From Terrabacter tumescens (lineage in GTDB: Bacteria > Actinomycetota > Actinomycetes > Actinomycetales > Dermatophilaceae): a stretch of DNA of 64,000 nt. A program made the position numbers and the translations under genes. Location: NCBI RefSeq assembly GCF_014646815.1, contig NZ_BMNZ01000007.1:62001-126000 (forward strand), in the 5' to 3' direction. Within the stretch, counting starts at the first letter, position 1, and the number at the start of each line of letters is the position of its first letter. This document shows positions 26,034 through 33,674 of the stretch, in pieces. Below the pieces are notes generated by a model. The model had not been told where the DNA came from. It worked only from the letters and a program-made list of their open reading frames with translations, and made no database searches.

Positions 26034-27174
26034 TGGCTTCTCCTTCCTCGAGGACGGCCTGTCTGTCGTCCGCGCGCTTGGCACGGACGGTCCGCCGCGG
26101 CGGCAGCAGGCCCTGGGGGCGGAAGATCGCGAGCAGCATCAGGGCGAGACCGAAGACCAGCACGCGGAAGTCCGCGAAGTCGCGGAAGCGCTCCGGGAAG
26201 TAGCCGACGACGATCGCACCGACGATCACGCCCCACCGGTTGCCCGCTCCACCGACGACGACGGCCGCCAGGAAGAGGATCGAGAGCAGCAGCTGGAAGC
26301 TGTCCGGCGAGATGAAGCCCGCCTTCGTCGCGAACAGCGCTCCGGAGAGACCACCGATCGCGGCACCGAGGGCGAAGGCCAGCAGCTTGAACCGGAAGGT
26401 CGGCACGCCCATGAGCTCGGCCGCGTCCTCGTCCTCGCGCGTGGCCTCCCAGGCACGACCGACCCGGCTGCTCTTGACGAGGATGTCGAAGAGCAGGACG
26501 AGGCCGATGATGCCGAGGGCGAGCCAGTAGTAGGGCACGAAGTCGTTGATGCCGAACTTGAGGAACGTCGACGTCGTGTCGAGGTCGACCACGGGTGCAC
26601 CGCTGCTCCAGTCGAGGCTGGGCACCTCGAACAGCTCGGCGCTGGGCGGCTTCGGGATGTCGCTGATGCCCTGCGCACCGCCGAGCCACTGGGAGTTGAC
26701 GAGCGTGAGGCGCACGATCTCGCCGAAGCCGAGCGTCACGATGGCGAGGTAGTCGCCGCGCACGCGCAGGGTCGGGGCACCGAGGATGACGCCGGAGACC
26801 ATCGCGACGACGATCGCGATCGGCACGACGACGACCCACGAGAGGTGGGCGTGCTCGGAGGTCAGGACGCCGACGGTGTAGGCGCCGACGGCGTAGAACC
26901 CGACGTAGCCGAGGTCGAGGAGTCCGGCGTAGCCGACGACGATGTTGAGGCCGAGGGCGACGAGGACGTACGTCGCGACCGTGAAGAGGACGCCACCGAA
27001 GTCGGAGCCCTCGGTCGTGATGAACGGGATGTTGAGCAGCGGCAGGAGGAAGAGGAAGAGCGCGAAGAGCACCCAGAGGACGATCTTGACGCTCCTGGGC
27101 AGGTGGTCGACCCGCTCCTTGAAGCCACGCGTGGCGGGCTTGCGGGCCGCCGGGGCTGACGTCGGGGTGCTCAT
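26026..27174 (-). CDS. livM: Branched-chain amino-acid ABC transporter permease LivM
   Basis: A 382-residue permease with about ten membrane segments. The family motifs LGLNIVVGYAGLLDLGYVGFYAVGAY, LRVRGDYLAIVTLGFGEIVR and the EAA-like loop RVGRAWEATREDEDAAELMG are present. A hydrophilic, basic N-terminus and a charged tail flank the membrane part. It overlaps livH by 4 bp (ATGA) and livG by 8 bp. Confidence 0.96.
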   Translation of the reverse strand: MSTPTSAPAARKPATRGFKERVDHLPRSVKIVLWVLFALFLFLLPLLNIPFITTEGSDFGGVLFTVATYVLVALGLNIVVGYAGLLDLGYVGFYAVGAYTVGVLTSEHAHLSWVVVVPIAIVVAMVSGVILGAPTLRVRGDYLAIVTLGFGEIVRLTLVNSQWLGGAQGISDIPKPPSAELFEVPSLDWSSGAPVVDLDTTSTFLKFGINDFVPYYWLALGIIGLVLLFDILVKSSRVGRAWEATREDEDAAELMGVPTFRFKLLAFALGAAIGGLSGALFATKAGFISPDSFQLLLSILFLAAVVVGGAGNRWGVIVGAIVVGYFPERFRDFADFRVLVFGLALMLLAIFRPQGLLPPRRTVRAKRADDRQAVLEEGEASA

Positions 27175-28160
27175 GCGCGCGCCTTTCCGAGGGACTCACC
27201 GAGCAGGCCGGTGGGTCGGAAGAGCAGGATGAGGACGAGGAGCACGAAGGCCACGACGTCCTTCCACTGCGACCCTACGACGGCGGAGCCGTAGTTCTCG
27301 GCGAGGCCGAGGACGAAGCCGCCGAGCAGGGCGCCGCGGAGGTTGCCGATGCCGCCGAGGACGGCTGCCGTGAAGGCCTTGACGCCGAGGATGAAGCCGG
27401 CGTCGTAGCGGGTGATGCCGATCTTGAGCATGTAGAAGACCGCAGCCGCGCCGGCCATGATGCCACCCACGAGGAAGGTCACCTGGATGACACGGTCACG
27501 GTTGACGCCCATGAGGGCGGCCGCCTCCGGGTCCATCGCGACGGCGCGGATGCCGCGACCGAGGCGCGAGCGCTTCACGAACTGGTCGAGGATGACCATG
27601 ATCGCGATGGCGCCGACGATGACGAAGATGTCGACGTTGGTCACGTGGTAGCCACCGATCGTGAAGATCGGCTGGGGCTGGATGATCGTCGGCAGGCCCG
27701 CGTTGTTGCGGGAGTTGCGCACGTAGTCGCGCAGGGTGTCATCGAGTCCCACCCAGCCGGCGATGCGGCTGCGCAGGCCCATGATCTCCGCGAGGACGAA
27801 CGAGGCGCCGATGGCAGAGATGAGGGCGATGAGCGGTGGCGCGTTGCGTTTGCGCAGCGGGCGGTAGGCCACGCGCTCGAGCAGCACGGCGACGAGGCCC
27901 GACATCGCCATGGCGGCGACGAACATCATCGCGACCCAGAAGATGACCTGACCTACGCCGGCACCGGGGTGCCCGCCGAGGATCATGACCACCCACAGCG
28001 CCGCGAAGGTGCCGTACATGAACACTTCGGAGTGCGCGAAGTTGATGAGGCGCAGCACGCCGTAGACGAGGGTGTAGCCGAGGGCGACGAGCGCGTAGAC
28101 CGCGCCGATCGTCAGGCCGGTGATGGTGTAGGAGAAGAAGTTGTCGATGAGGTTCTGCAT
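27171..28160 (-). CDS. livH: Branched-chain amino-acid ABC transporter permease LivH
   Basis: A 329-residue permease with about eight membrane segments. The N-terminal GLTIGAVYALVALGYTLVYGVLRLINFAHSE and the loop GRGIRAVAMDPEAAALMGVN are diagnostic of LivH. AGGAGGT lies 6 nt before the ATG. It is separated from livK by a 112-bp gap with a hairpin, so it probably receives only part of the livK transcripts. Confidence 0.96.
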   Translation of the reverse strand: MQNLIDNFFSYTITGLTIGAVYALVALGYTLVYGVLRLINFAHSEVFMYGTFAALWVVMILGGHPGAGVGQVIFWVAMMFVAAMAMSGLVAVLLERVAYRPLRKRNAPPLIALISAIGASFVLAEIMGLRSRIAGWVGLDDTLRDYVRNSRNNAGLPTIIQPQPIFTIGGYHVTNVDIFVIVGAIAIMVILDQFVKRSRLGRGIRAVAMDPEAAALMGVNRDRVIQVTFLVGGIMAGAAAVFYMLKIGITRYDAGFILGVKAFTAAVLGGIGNLRGALLGGFVLGLAENYGSAVVGSQWKDVVAFVLLVLILLFRPTGLLGESLGKARA

Positions 28161-28215
28161 CCAAGACCTCCTGGGCCGGGTGCGGTGGGCGGGATCAGGG
28201 TGGAGGCGCCAACCG

Positions 28216-28261
28216 AACGAGGGGCGGTCGGAGCGTACTGCCCCGACCGCCCCCCTTCGTT
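28216..28261 (-). terminator. Intra-operon hairpin between livK and livH
   Basis: A GC-rich inverted repeat (GGGGCGGTCGG and CCGACCGCCCC, extended outward by AACGA and TTCGTT with one bulge) begins 12 nt beyond the livK stop. It likely works as a partial terminator or 3' stabiliser that keeps the binding protein in excess over the membrane parts. Confidence 0.65.
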
Positions 28262-28272
28262 GACGTTCGCGC

Positions 28273-29415
28273 TTACTTGATCTCGCCGACGGAGACGATC
28301 TTGCCGTTCTCGACCTTGTACGCGAAGACCTTGATGTCCGCGGACTCGCCCTTGGCGTCGAACTTCAGCTGCTTCGTCACGCCCTTCTTGTCGTACGCCT
28401 TGACGAAGTCGACCATGCTCGCGCGGTCCTTGCCGGCGGCGATGCCGTCGAGCAGGATCGTGGCGGAGTCGTAGCCCTCACCGGAGTAGGTGTTGGGGTC
28501 CTCGTTGTACTTCGCCTTGTACGCGGACTGGAAGTCCGGGGCCACGTCCGGCGGGACGCACGGGCAGGTGATGATGGTGCCCTCGGCGGCGTCCTTGGCG
28601 TTGTCGATGAAGGACTGGTCCTTGACACCGTCGGCCACGACGAACGTGCCCTTCCAGCCGGCGTCGCGCAGCTGCTTGATGAGCGGCGCGGCCTCGGGCG
28701 AGTAACCGCCGAAGAAGAGCGCGTCGGCGCCCGAGCTCGTCACCTTCGTGACGGAGGCGCTGAAGTCGGTCTGCTTCTGCTGGATGGTGTCGTTGCCGAC
28801 GACCTGCGAGCCGAGGTCCTTGCGGACGATGTCGGCCAGGCCCTTGCCGTACTCGGACGCGTCGTCGATGACGAAGGTCTTCGTCGACTTGAGGGTGTCC
28901 TTGATGTACTTGGCGGCCGCAGGACCCTGGGTGGCGTCGTTGCCGAGCGCGCGGAAGAAGGTCTTCCAGCCGTTGTCCGCAAGTGCCGGGTTCGTGGCGG
29001 AGGGCGTGATGGTGACGAGGCCGGCCTCGTTGAACGCCGGGTCGGCGGCCTTGGACTCACCGGAGAACGCGGGGCCGACGATGCCGACGACCTTCTTGTC
29101 GTCGATGGCCTTCTTGGCCAGGGCCGGCGCCTGCGTCGGGTCGCCCTGCGAGTCGTAGTTCTCGAGGGTGACCTTGCAGTCGGCGTGCTTCTTGTTGTAG
29201 TCGTCCAGGGCCAGGTTGACACCGTTCTGGATGTAGATGCCCAGGTTGGCGTTCGGGCCGGTCAGGGCACCGAACATGCCGATCTTGTAGTTGCCGCAGG
29301 CCGCGGCGCCACCGCTGGCAGCCGGGGTCGTGGTGTCGCCGCCCTTGGTGCCACACGCACCGAGGGCAAGCGCCGCAACCGCGAGCGGCACGGCGAACTT
29401 GAGGGTGGAACGCAC
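28273..29415 (-). CDS. livK: Branched-chain amino-acid ABC transporter substrate-binding lipoprotein
   Basis: A 380-residue periplasmic-binding-protein-type lipoprotein. The signal peptide ends in a lipobox LALGAC (Cys at about residue 20), followed by a Thr/Ala/Gly linker and the type-I binding fold starting GNYKIGMFGALTGPNANLG. The segments VGIVGPAFSGESKAADPAF and YGKGLADIVRKDL are typical of the LivK/leucine-binding group. GTG at 29415 is chosen because AGGAGGA precedes it and it places the signal peptide at the N-terminus; an upstream ATG at 29439 would be non-canonical. It is the first gene of the liv operon. Confidence 0.94.
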   Translation of the reverse strand: MRSTLKFAVPLAVAALALGACGTKGGDTTTPAASGGAAACGNYKIGMFGALTGPNANLGIYIQNGVNLALDDYNKKHADCKVTLENYDSQGDPTQAPALAKKAIDDKKVVGIVGPAFSGESKAADPAFNEAGLVTITPSATNPALADNGWKTFFRALGNDATQGPAAAKYIKDTLKSTKTFVIDDASEYGKGLADIVRKDLGSQVVGNDTIQQKQTDFSASVTKVTSSGADALFFGGYSPEAAPLIKQLRDAGWKGTFVVADGVKDQSFIDNAKDAAEGTIITCPCVPPDVAPDFQSAYKAKYNEDPNTYSGEGYDSATILLDGIAAGKDRASMVDFVKAYDKKGVTKQLKFDAKGESADIKVFAYKVENGKIVSVGEIK

Positions 29416-29461
29416 GGATGTCCTCCTGATGTCACACATCCCTCAGTCGAGGGCTGGTCGG

Positions 29462-29491
29462 AGACTAAGCCGAAACCCACGCCGAGGTCAT
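29462..29491 (-). promoter_or_regulatory. Probable promoter of livKHMGF
   Basis: On the minus strand ATGACC (29486-29491) and TAGTCT (29462-29467) are separated by 18 nt and fit a housekeeping promoter about 40 nt before the livK start. A small stem CCTC-GACT-GAGG lies in the leader. Confidence 0.45.
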
Positions 29492-29537
29492 CAGAAATCG
29501 GCGATCGGTGACCGTGTCGTGACCTGCGCCCGTGCCG

Positions 29538-29560
29538 GTGGCCGCAGGTTCTGCGGCCAC
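29538..29560 (-). terminator. Terminator of the ANTAR regulator gene
   Basis: A perfect 10-bp stem GTGGCCGCAG / CTGCGGCCAC with a GTT loop lies 8 nt beyond the stop codon of the response-regulator gene. Confidence 0.75.
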
Positions 29561-29567
29561 GCCGCGA

Positions 29568-30275
29568 TCAGGCCGCCGGGAAGCCGTTGATGACGGCCTC
29601 GGCGACCTCTTTCATCCCGAGGCGGCGGTCCATGGCGGTCTTCTGGATCCACCGGAAGGCGTCGGACTCGCTGAGCTTCAGCTGCGTCATGAGCACACCC
29701 TTCGCGCGGTCGACGAGCTTGCGCGTCTCGAGCCGCTCGCCGAGGTCGGCGATCTCCGCCTCGAGGGCCTTGAGCTCCTGCCAGCGCGACGTCGCGATGT
29801 CGATGGCGGGGCGCAGGTCGTCGGCCGTGAAGGGCTTGACGATGTAGGCCATGACGCCGGCGTCGCGGGCCCGCTCGACCAGCTCGGTCTGGGAGAAGGC
29901 GGTCAGCATGATGACGGGGCACAGCTTGGCCTCGTGCAGCTGCTCCGCCGCGGACAGTCCGTCGAGCACCGGCATCTTGACGTCCATGATGACGAGGTCG
30001 GGCTTGACCTCCTTCGCGAGCTCGACGGCCTGCTCGCCGTTGCTGGCCTGGCCGACGACGTCGTAGCCCTGCTCGCCGAGCATCTCGACGAGGTCGAGGC
30101 GGATCAGGGCCTCGTCCTCGGCGACGAGGATCCGGGTCGCGCCCGTGGTCGCCGCGGTCGGAGTCTCCGGGCCGCCCTCGGTGACCGGGGTGCCCTCGGT
30201 GCCTTCGGTTGCCTCGGCGGGGACCGCCACGGTGGCGGGGGTCGGCTTGGGCGTCGTGCTCTCGTCGGTGCTCAC
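29568..30275 (-). CDS. Response regulator with ANTAR RNA-binding domain (PdtaR-like)
   Basis: A 235-residue antitermination regulator. After a Thr/Pro/Glu-rich N-terminal stretch of about 45 residues comes a receiver domain: [15 protein letters not shown] with the acidic pocket, the phospho-acceptor Asp in [13 protein letters not shown], Thr in MLTAFS and Lys in YIVKPF. The C-terminal ANTAR domain has the [22 protein letters not shown] motif with the conserved Ala and aromatic residues. Mycobacterial PdtaR (Rv1626) has the same order and binds nascent RNA when phosphorylated by PdtaS. The cognate kinase is not in the window. The start is GTG at 30275. Confidence 0.9.
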   Translation of the reverse strand: MSTDESTTPKPTPATVAVPAEATEGTEGTPVTEGGPETPTAATTGATRILVAEDEALIRLDLVEMLGEQGYDVVGQASNGEQAVELAKEVKPDLVIMDVKMPVLDGLSAAEQLHEAKLCPVIMLTAFSQTELVERARDAGVMAYIVKPFTADDLRPAIDIATSRWQELKALEAEIADLGERLETRKLVDRAKGVLMTQLKLSESDAFRWIQKTAMDRRLGMKEVAEAVINGFPAA

Positions 30276-30332
30276 GGGCCAAGCCTATCCGGGGCCAGGT
30301 TTCCGGCGCGTTTCGGGACCGTCACCCCGTGA

Positions 30333-30352
30333 CCGGGTGGGCGGGCACCCGG
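30333..30352 (-). terminator. Hairpin downstream of tRNA-Leu
   Basis: CCGGGTG, a 5-nt loop and GCACCCGG form a stem 33 nt beyond the 3' end of the tRNA gene and could end its transcript. Confidence 0.5.
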
Positions 30353-30384
30353 GACGGGTCGTGGGACGACGGAGAGGTCGTCGG

Positions 30385-30467
<83 letters not shown>

Positions 30468-30497
30468 CGGAGTGCCGAGCCAGCATACCCACGGATG

Positions 30498-30529
30498 CGT
30501 ATGCCGCCGGGCGGGCCCGGCGGCATACG
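30498..30529. terminator. Perfect hairpin built from two inverted GTATGCCG octamers (pyk terminator)
   Basis: CGTATGCCGCCGGG (30498-30511), loop CGGG and CCCGGCGGCATACG (30516-30529) form a 14-bp stem without mismatch. It lies between the pyk stop (30571) and tRNA-Leu and most likely ends the pyk transcript. Both arms begin or end with the window-wide octamer GTATGCCG, in inverted orientation. Confidence 0.8.
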
Positions 30530-30570
30530 TGGTCACGCGAGTCGTGCGAGCTGGTCGCGAGGGTCCGCGC

Positions 30571-32028
30571 TCAGCTCGTGACCTCCTCCGGCCGGTAGGC
30601 CGGGGCGGCCCGGTTGACGGCGTCGCCGACCCGGTGCACGCGAAGCGCGTTGGTCGAGCCGGGGATGCCGGGAGGCGAGCCGGCCACGATGACGACACGG
30701 TCGCCCTCGGTGACCCGGCCCTCCGGGATGAGCTTGAGGTCGACCTGCATCGCGAACTGGTCGGTGTGTTGCATGCGGGGCACGAGGTAGGTCTCGATGC
30801 CCCAGACGAGCGCCAGGCGCGAGCGGACGCGCGGCTCGGACGTGAAGGCCAGCATGGGCTGGCGCGGCCGGATGCGGGCCATCCGGGTGGCCGAGCCGCC
30901 GGTCTCGGTGAAGACGATGAGGAACTTCGAGCCGACGACGTCGCCGATCTCGACCGCGGCCTTGGTCACCGCACCGCCGACCGTCTTGGGGGTGGTGGGC
31001 ATCCGCACGATCTTGTCGAAGCCCTTCTCCTCCGTGGACTCGATGATGCGCGCCATGGTGCGCACCGAGTCGATGGGCCAGGCGCCGACCGAGGTCTCAC
31101 CGGAGAGCATGAGCGCGTCGGCGCCGTCGAGCACGGCGTTGGCGGCGTCGGAGGCCTCGGCGCGCGTCGGGCGGGGGTTCTCGATCATCGACTCGAGCAC
31201 CTGCGTGGCGACGATGACCGGCTTGGCCTCGCGGCGCGCGAGCTCGATGGCGCGCTTCTGCACGAGCGGCACGTCCTCGAGGGGCATCTCGACGCCCAGG
31301 TCGCCGCGGGCGACCATGATCCCGTCGAAGGCGGCCACGATGCCCTCGAGGTTGTCGACCGCCTGCGGCTTCTCGATCTTGGCGATGACGGGGATGCGGT
31401 CGCCGAACTCGTCCATGATCGCGTGGACGTCGACGATGTCCTCGGCCGAGCGCACGAACGACAGGGCGATCATGTCGACGCCGAGGCGCATGGCGAAGCG
31501 GAGGTCCTCGCGGTCCTTGTCGGACAGGGCGGGCACGCTGACGGCGACACCGGGAAGGTTGATGCCCTTGTTGTTGCTGACCTGGCCGCCGATGACGGTC
31601 TCGGTCAGCACGTCGGTGTCGGTCACCTCGACAGCACGGAGCATGACCTTGCCGTCGTCGATGAGCAGCACGTCGCCGGGGCTCACGTCACCGGGCAGCC
31701 CGGCATACGTCGTGCCGACGATGGAGTCGTCGCCGTCGACCTCGCGGGTCGTGATGGTGAAGCGCTGTCCGGGGCTCAGCGTCACGGGGCCGCCCGAGAA
31801 GCGACCGGTGCGGATCTTCGGACCCTGGAGGTCGACGAGGATCCCGACGGCTCGACCCGAGGCGTCGCCGGCAGCCCGGACGTCGCGGTAGACCTGCTCG
31901 TGCACGGAGTGGTCACCGTGGGAGAGGTTGAGCCGGGCGACGTCCATGCCGGCGTCGACGAGGGCGCGGAGCTGGGAGGGAGATGAGGTCTTGGGGCCGA
32001 TGGTGCAGACGATCTTGGCGCGACGCAT
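30571..32028 (-). CDS. pyk: Pyruvate kinase
   Basis: A 485-residue glycolytic enzyme that makes pyruvate and ATP from phosphoenolpyruvate and ADP. The start MRRAKIVCTIGPKT, the B-domain around ILVDLQGPKIRTG, the metal and substrate site VIAKIEKPQAVDNL followed by DGIMVARGDLGVE, and the SGETSVGAWP segment are all intact. The C-terminal allosteric domain begins near residue 345. The ATG at 32028 is certain by homology. TAAGGT sits close upstream of the ATG, so the transcript may be nearly leaderless. Confidence 0.97.
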   Translation of the reverse strand: MRRAKIVCTIGPKTSSPSQLRALVDAGMDVARLNLSHGDHSVHEQVYRDVRAAGDASGRAVGILVDLQGPKIRTGRFSGGPVTLSPGQRFTITTREVDGDDSIVGTTYAGLPGDVSPGDVLLIDDGKVMLRAVEVTDTDVLTETVIGGQVSNNKGINLPGVAVSVPALSDKDREDLRFAMRLGVDMIALSFVRSAEDIVDVHAIMDEFGDRIPVIAKIEKPQAVDNLEGIVAAFDGIMVARGDLGVEMPLEDVPLVQKRAIELARREAKPVIVATQVLESMIENPRPTRAEASDAANAVLDGADALMLSGETSVGAWPIDSVRTMARIIESTEEKGFDKIVRMPTTPKTVGGAVTKAAVEIGDVVGSKFLIVFTETGGSATRMARIRPRQPMLAFTSEPRVRSRLALVWGIETYLVPRMQHTDQFAMQVDLKLIPEGRVTEGDRVVIVAGSPPGIPGSTNALRVHRVGDAVNRAAPAYRPEEVTS

Positions 32029-32136
32029 GACTCAACCTTATGGGTGCTGTGACGTGGGTCACCACGCGGGTTCGTCCTGTGGGACGGCCGCGGCGTCGTC
32101 GGCGCGGGATCCGTTGTGGCGTGGGGCAATCATGAG

Positions 32137-32173
32137 CGTATGCCGTGTCGCCGAGGTGGCGACACGGCATACG
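32137..32173. terminator. Perfect hairpin built from two inverted GTATGCCG octamers (gltBD terminator)
   Basis: CGTATGCCGTGTCGCC, loop GAGGT and its exact complement form a 16-bp stem 44 nt beyond the gltD stop. It carries the octamer in both arms. In the whole window GTATGCCG starts on the plus strand at 5474, 8414, 10408, 17646, 21767, 30499, 32138, 41547, 47503, 50916 and 55420. Its complement CGGCATAC starts at 341, 1641, 5890, 12150, 15170, 23111, 30521, 31701, 32165, 36918, 37935, 42163, 50049, 51903, 62542 and 63078. Confidence 0.85.
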
Positions 32174-32216
32174 TGAAGGTGTGGCCGGGTGTCCGGCCTC
32201 CGGCACCGTCAGACAG

Positions 32217-33674
32217 TCAGACGGTGAGCGGCCGGTCGGTCGGCGCGATGGGGCGCGGCAGCGAGCTCGACCCCGTGAGCCAGGCGTCGACGCCCGCGGC
32301 GGCGGCACGGCCCTCGGCGATGGCCCAGACGATGAGCGACTGCCCGCGACCGGCGTCGCCCGCGACGAAGACGCCGGGGACCGAGCTCATGAAGTTCTTG
32401 TCGCGACGGACGTTGCTGCGCTCGTCGAGGTCGACGCCGAGCTGCTCGAGCACGCCGCTCCCCTGCGGGCCGAGGAAGCCCATGGCGAAGAGGACGAGCT
32501 GCGCAGGGATCTCCCGCTCGGTGCCCGGCTTCGGGGTGGGTCGACCGTCGAGGAACTCGACCTCGGTCAGGCGCAGGGCCGCGACGTTGCCGTCGTCGTC
32601 GCCGACGAACTCGGTCGTGCTGACGGCGTAGATGCGCTCGCCACCCTCCTCGTGGGCGCTGGCGACGCGGTAGAGCATGGGGTAGGTCGGCCAGGGCTGG
32701 CCGGACGGACGGTCCTCCCCCGGCTGCGGCATGATCTCGAGGCTCGTCACGGACGCGGCGCCCTGGCGGTGCGACGTGCCGATGCAGTCCGCGCCGGTGT
32801 CGCCGCCGCCGATGACGACGACGTGCTTGCCGGTGGCGAGGATCTGGTCCTCGACGTGCTCGCCGAGGGCGGCGCGGTTGCCCTGCGGGAGGAAGTCCAT
32901 GGCCTGGTGGATGCCGCCGAGCTGGCGACCCGGCGCATCGAGGTCGCGCGGCACGGTGGCACCGAGAGCGAGCACGACGGCGTCGTAGCGGTCGCGCAGC
33001 TGGCGCCCGGTGATGTCGACGCCGACGTTCATCCCGTTGCGGAAGCGGGTGCCCTCGGCGCTCATCTGCTCGAGCCGGCGGTCGAGCACCGACTTCTCCA
33101 TCTTGAACTCGGGGATGCCGTAGCGCAGCAGGCCGCCCGGCTTGTCGGCCCGCTCGAACACCGCCACGGTGTGGCCGGCCCGGGTCAGCTGCTGGGCCGC
33201 TGCCAGGCCGGCGGGGCCGGAGCCCACGACGGCGACGGTCTTGCCGGAGAGGCGCTCGGGAGGGAGTGGCGTCACGAGCCCCTCCTCGAAGGCGCGCTCG
33301 ATCGTCGTGACCTCGACCTGCTTGATCGTCACGGCTGGCTGGTTGATGCCGAGGACGCACGCCGTCTCGCACGGCGCCGGGCACAGGCGGCCGGTGAACT
33401 CCGGGAAGTTGTTCGTCGCGTGGAGCCGCTCGATGGCGTCGGACCAGTCGCCCTTCCACGCGAAGTTGTTCCACTCGGGGATGAGGTTGCCGAGCGGACA
33501 GCCGGAGTGGCAGAACGGGATGCCGCAGTCCATGCAGCGACCGGCCTGGCGCTGGAGCTGTCCGAGCTCCTGCTCCTCGTAGACCTCCTTCCAGTCCCGG
33601 ATGCGCACCGGGACGGGACGGCGGGCCGGGAGCTCGCGCTCGCGGGTGTTGAGAAAGCCTTGGGGGTCAGCCAC
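32217..33674 (-). CDS. gltD: Glutamate synthase (NADPH) small subunit
   Basis: A 485-residue FAD- and Fe-S-containing subunit that passes electrons from NADPH to the large subunit. The N-terminal cysteine cluster [20 protein letters not shown] and [14 protein letters not shown] binds 4Fe-4S centres. The FAD motif is [17 protein letters not shown] and the NADPH motif [34 protein letters not shown] closes the second nucleotide site. The start is GTG at 33674, overlapping the gltB stop by 8 bp, so the two are coupled. The longer frame upstream lies inside gltB and is not used. Confidence 0.96.
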   Translation of the reverse strand: MADPQGFLNTRERELPARRPVPVRIRDWKEVYEEQELGQLQRQAGRCMDCGIPFCHSGCPLGNLIPEWNNFAWKGDWSDAIERLHATNNFPEFTGRLCPAPCETACVLGINQPAVTIKQVEVTTIERAFEEGLVTPLPPERLSGKTVAVVGSGPAGLAAAQQLTRAGHTVAVFERADKPGGLLRYGIPEFKMEKSVLDRRLEQMSAEGTRFRNGMNVGVDITGRQLRDRYDAVVLALGATVPRDLDAPGRQLGGIHQAMDFLPQGNRAALGEHVEDQILATGKHVVVIGGGDTGADCIGTSHRQGAASVTSLEIMPQPGEDRPSGQPWPTYPMLYRVASAHEEGGERIYAVSTTEFVGDDDGNVAALRLTEVEFLDGRPTPKPGTEREIPAQLVLFAMGFLGPQGSGVLEQLGVDLDERSNVRRDKNFMSSVPGVFVAGDAGRGQSLIVWAIAEGRAAAAGVDAWLTGSSSLPRPIAPTDRPLTV

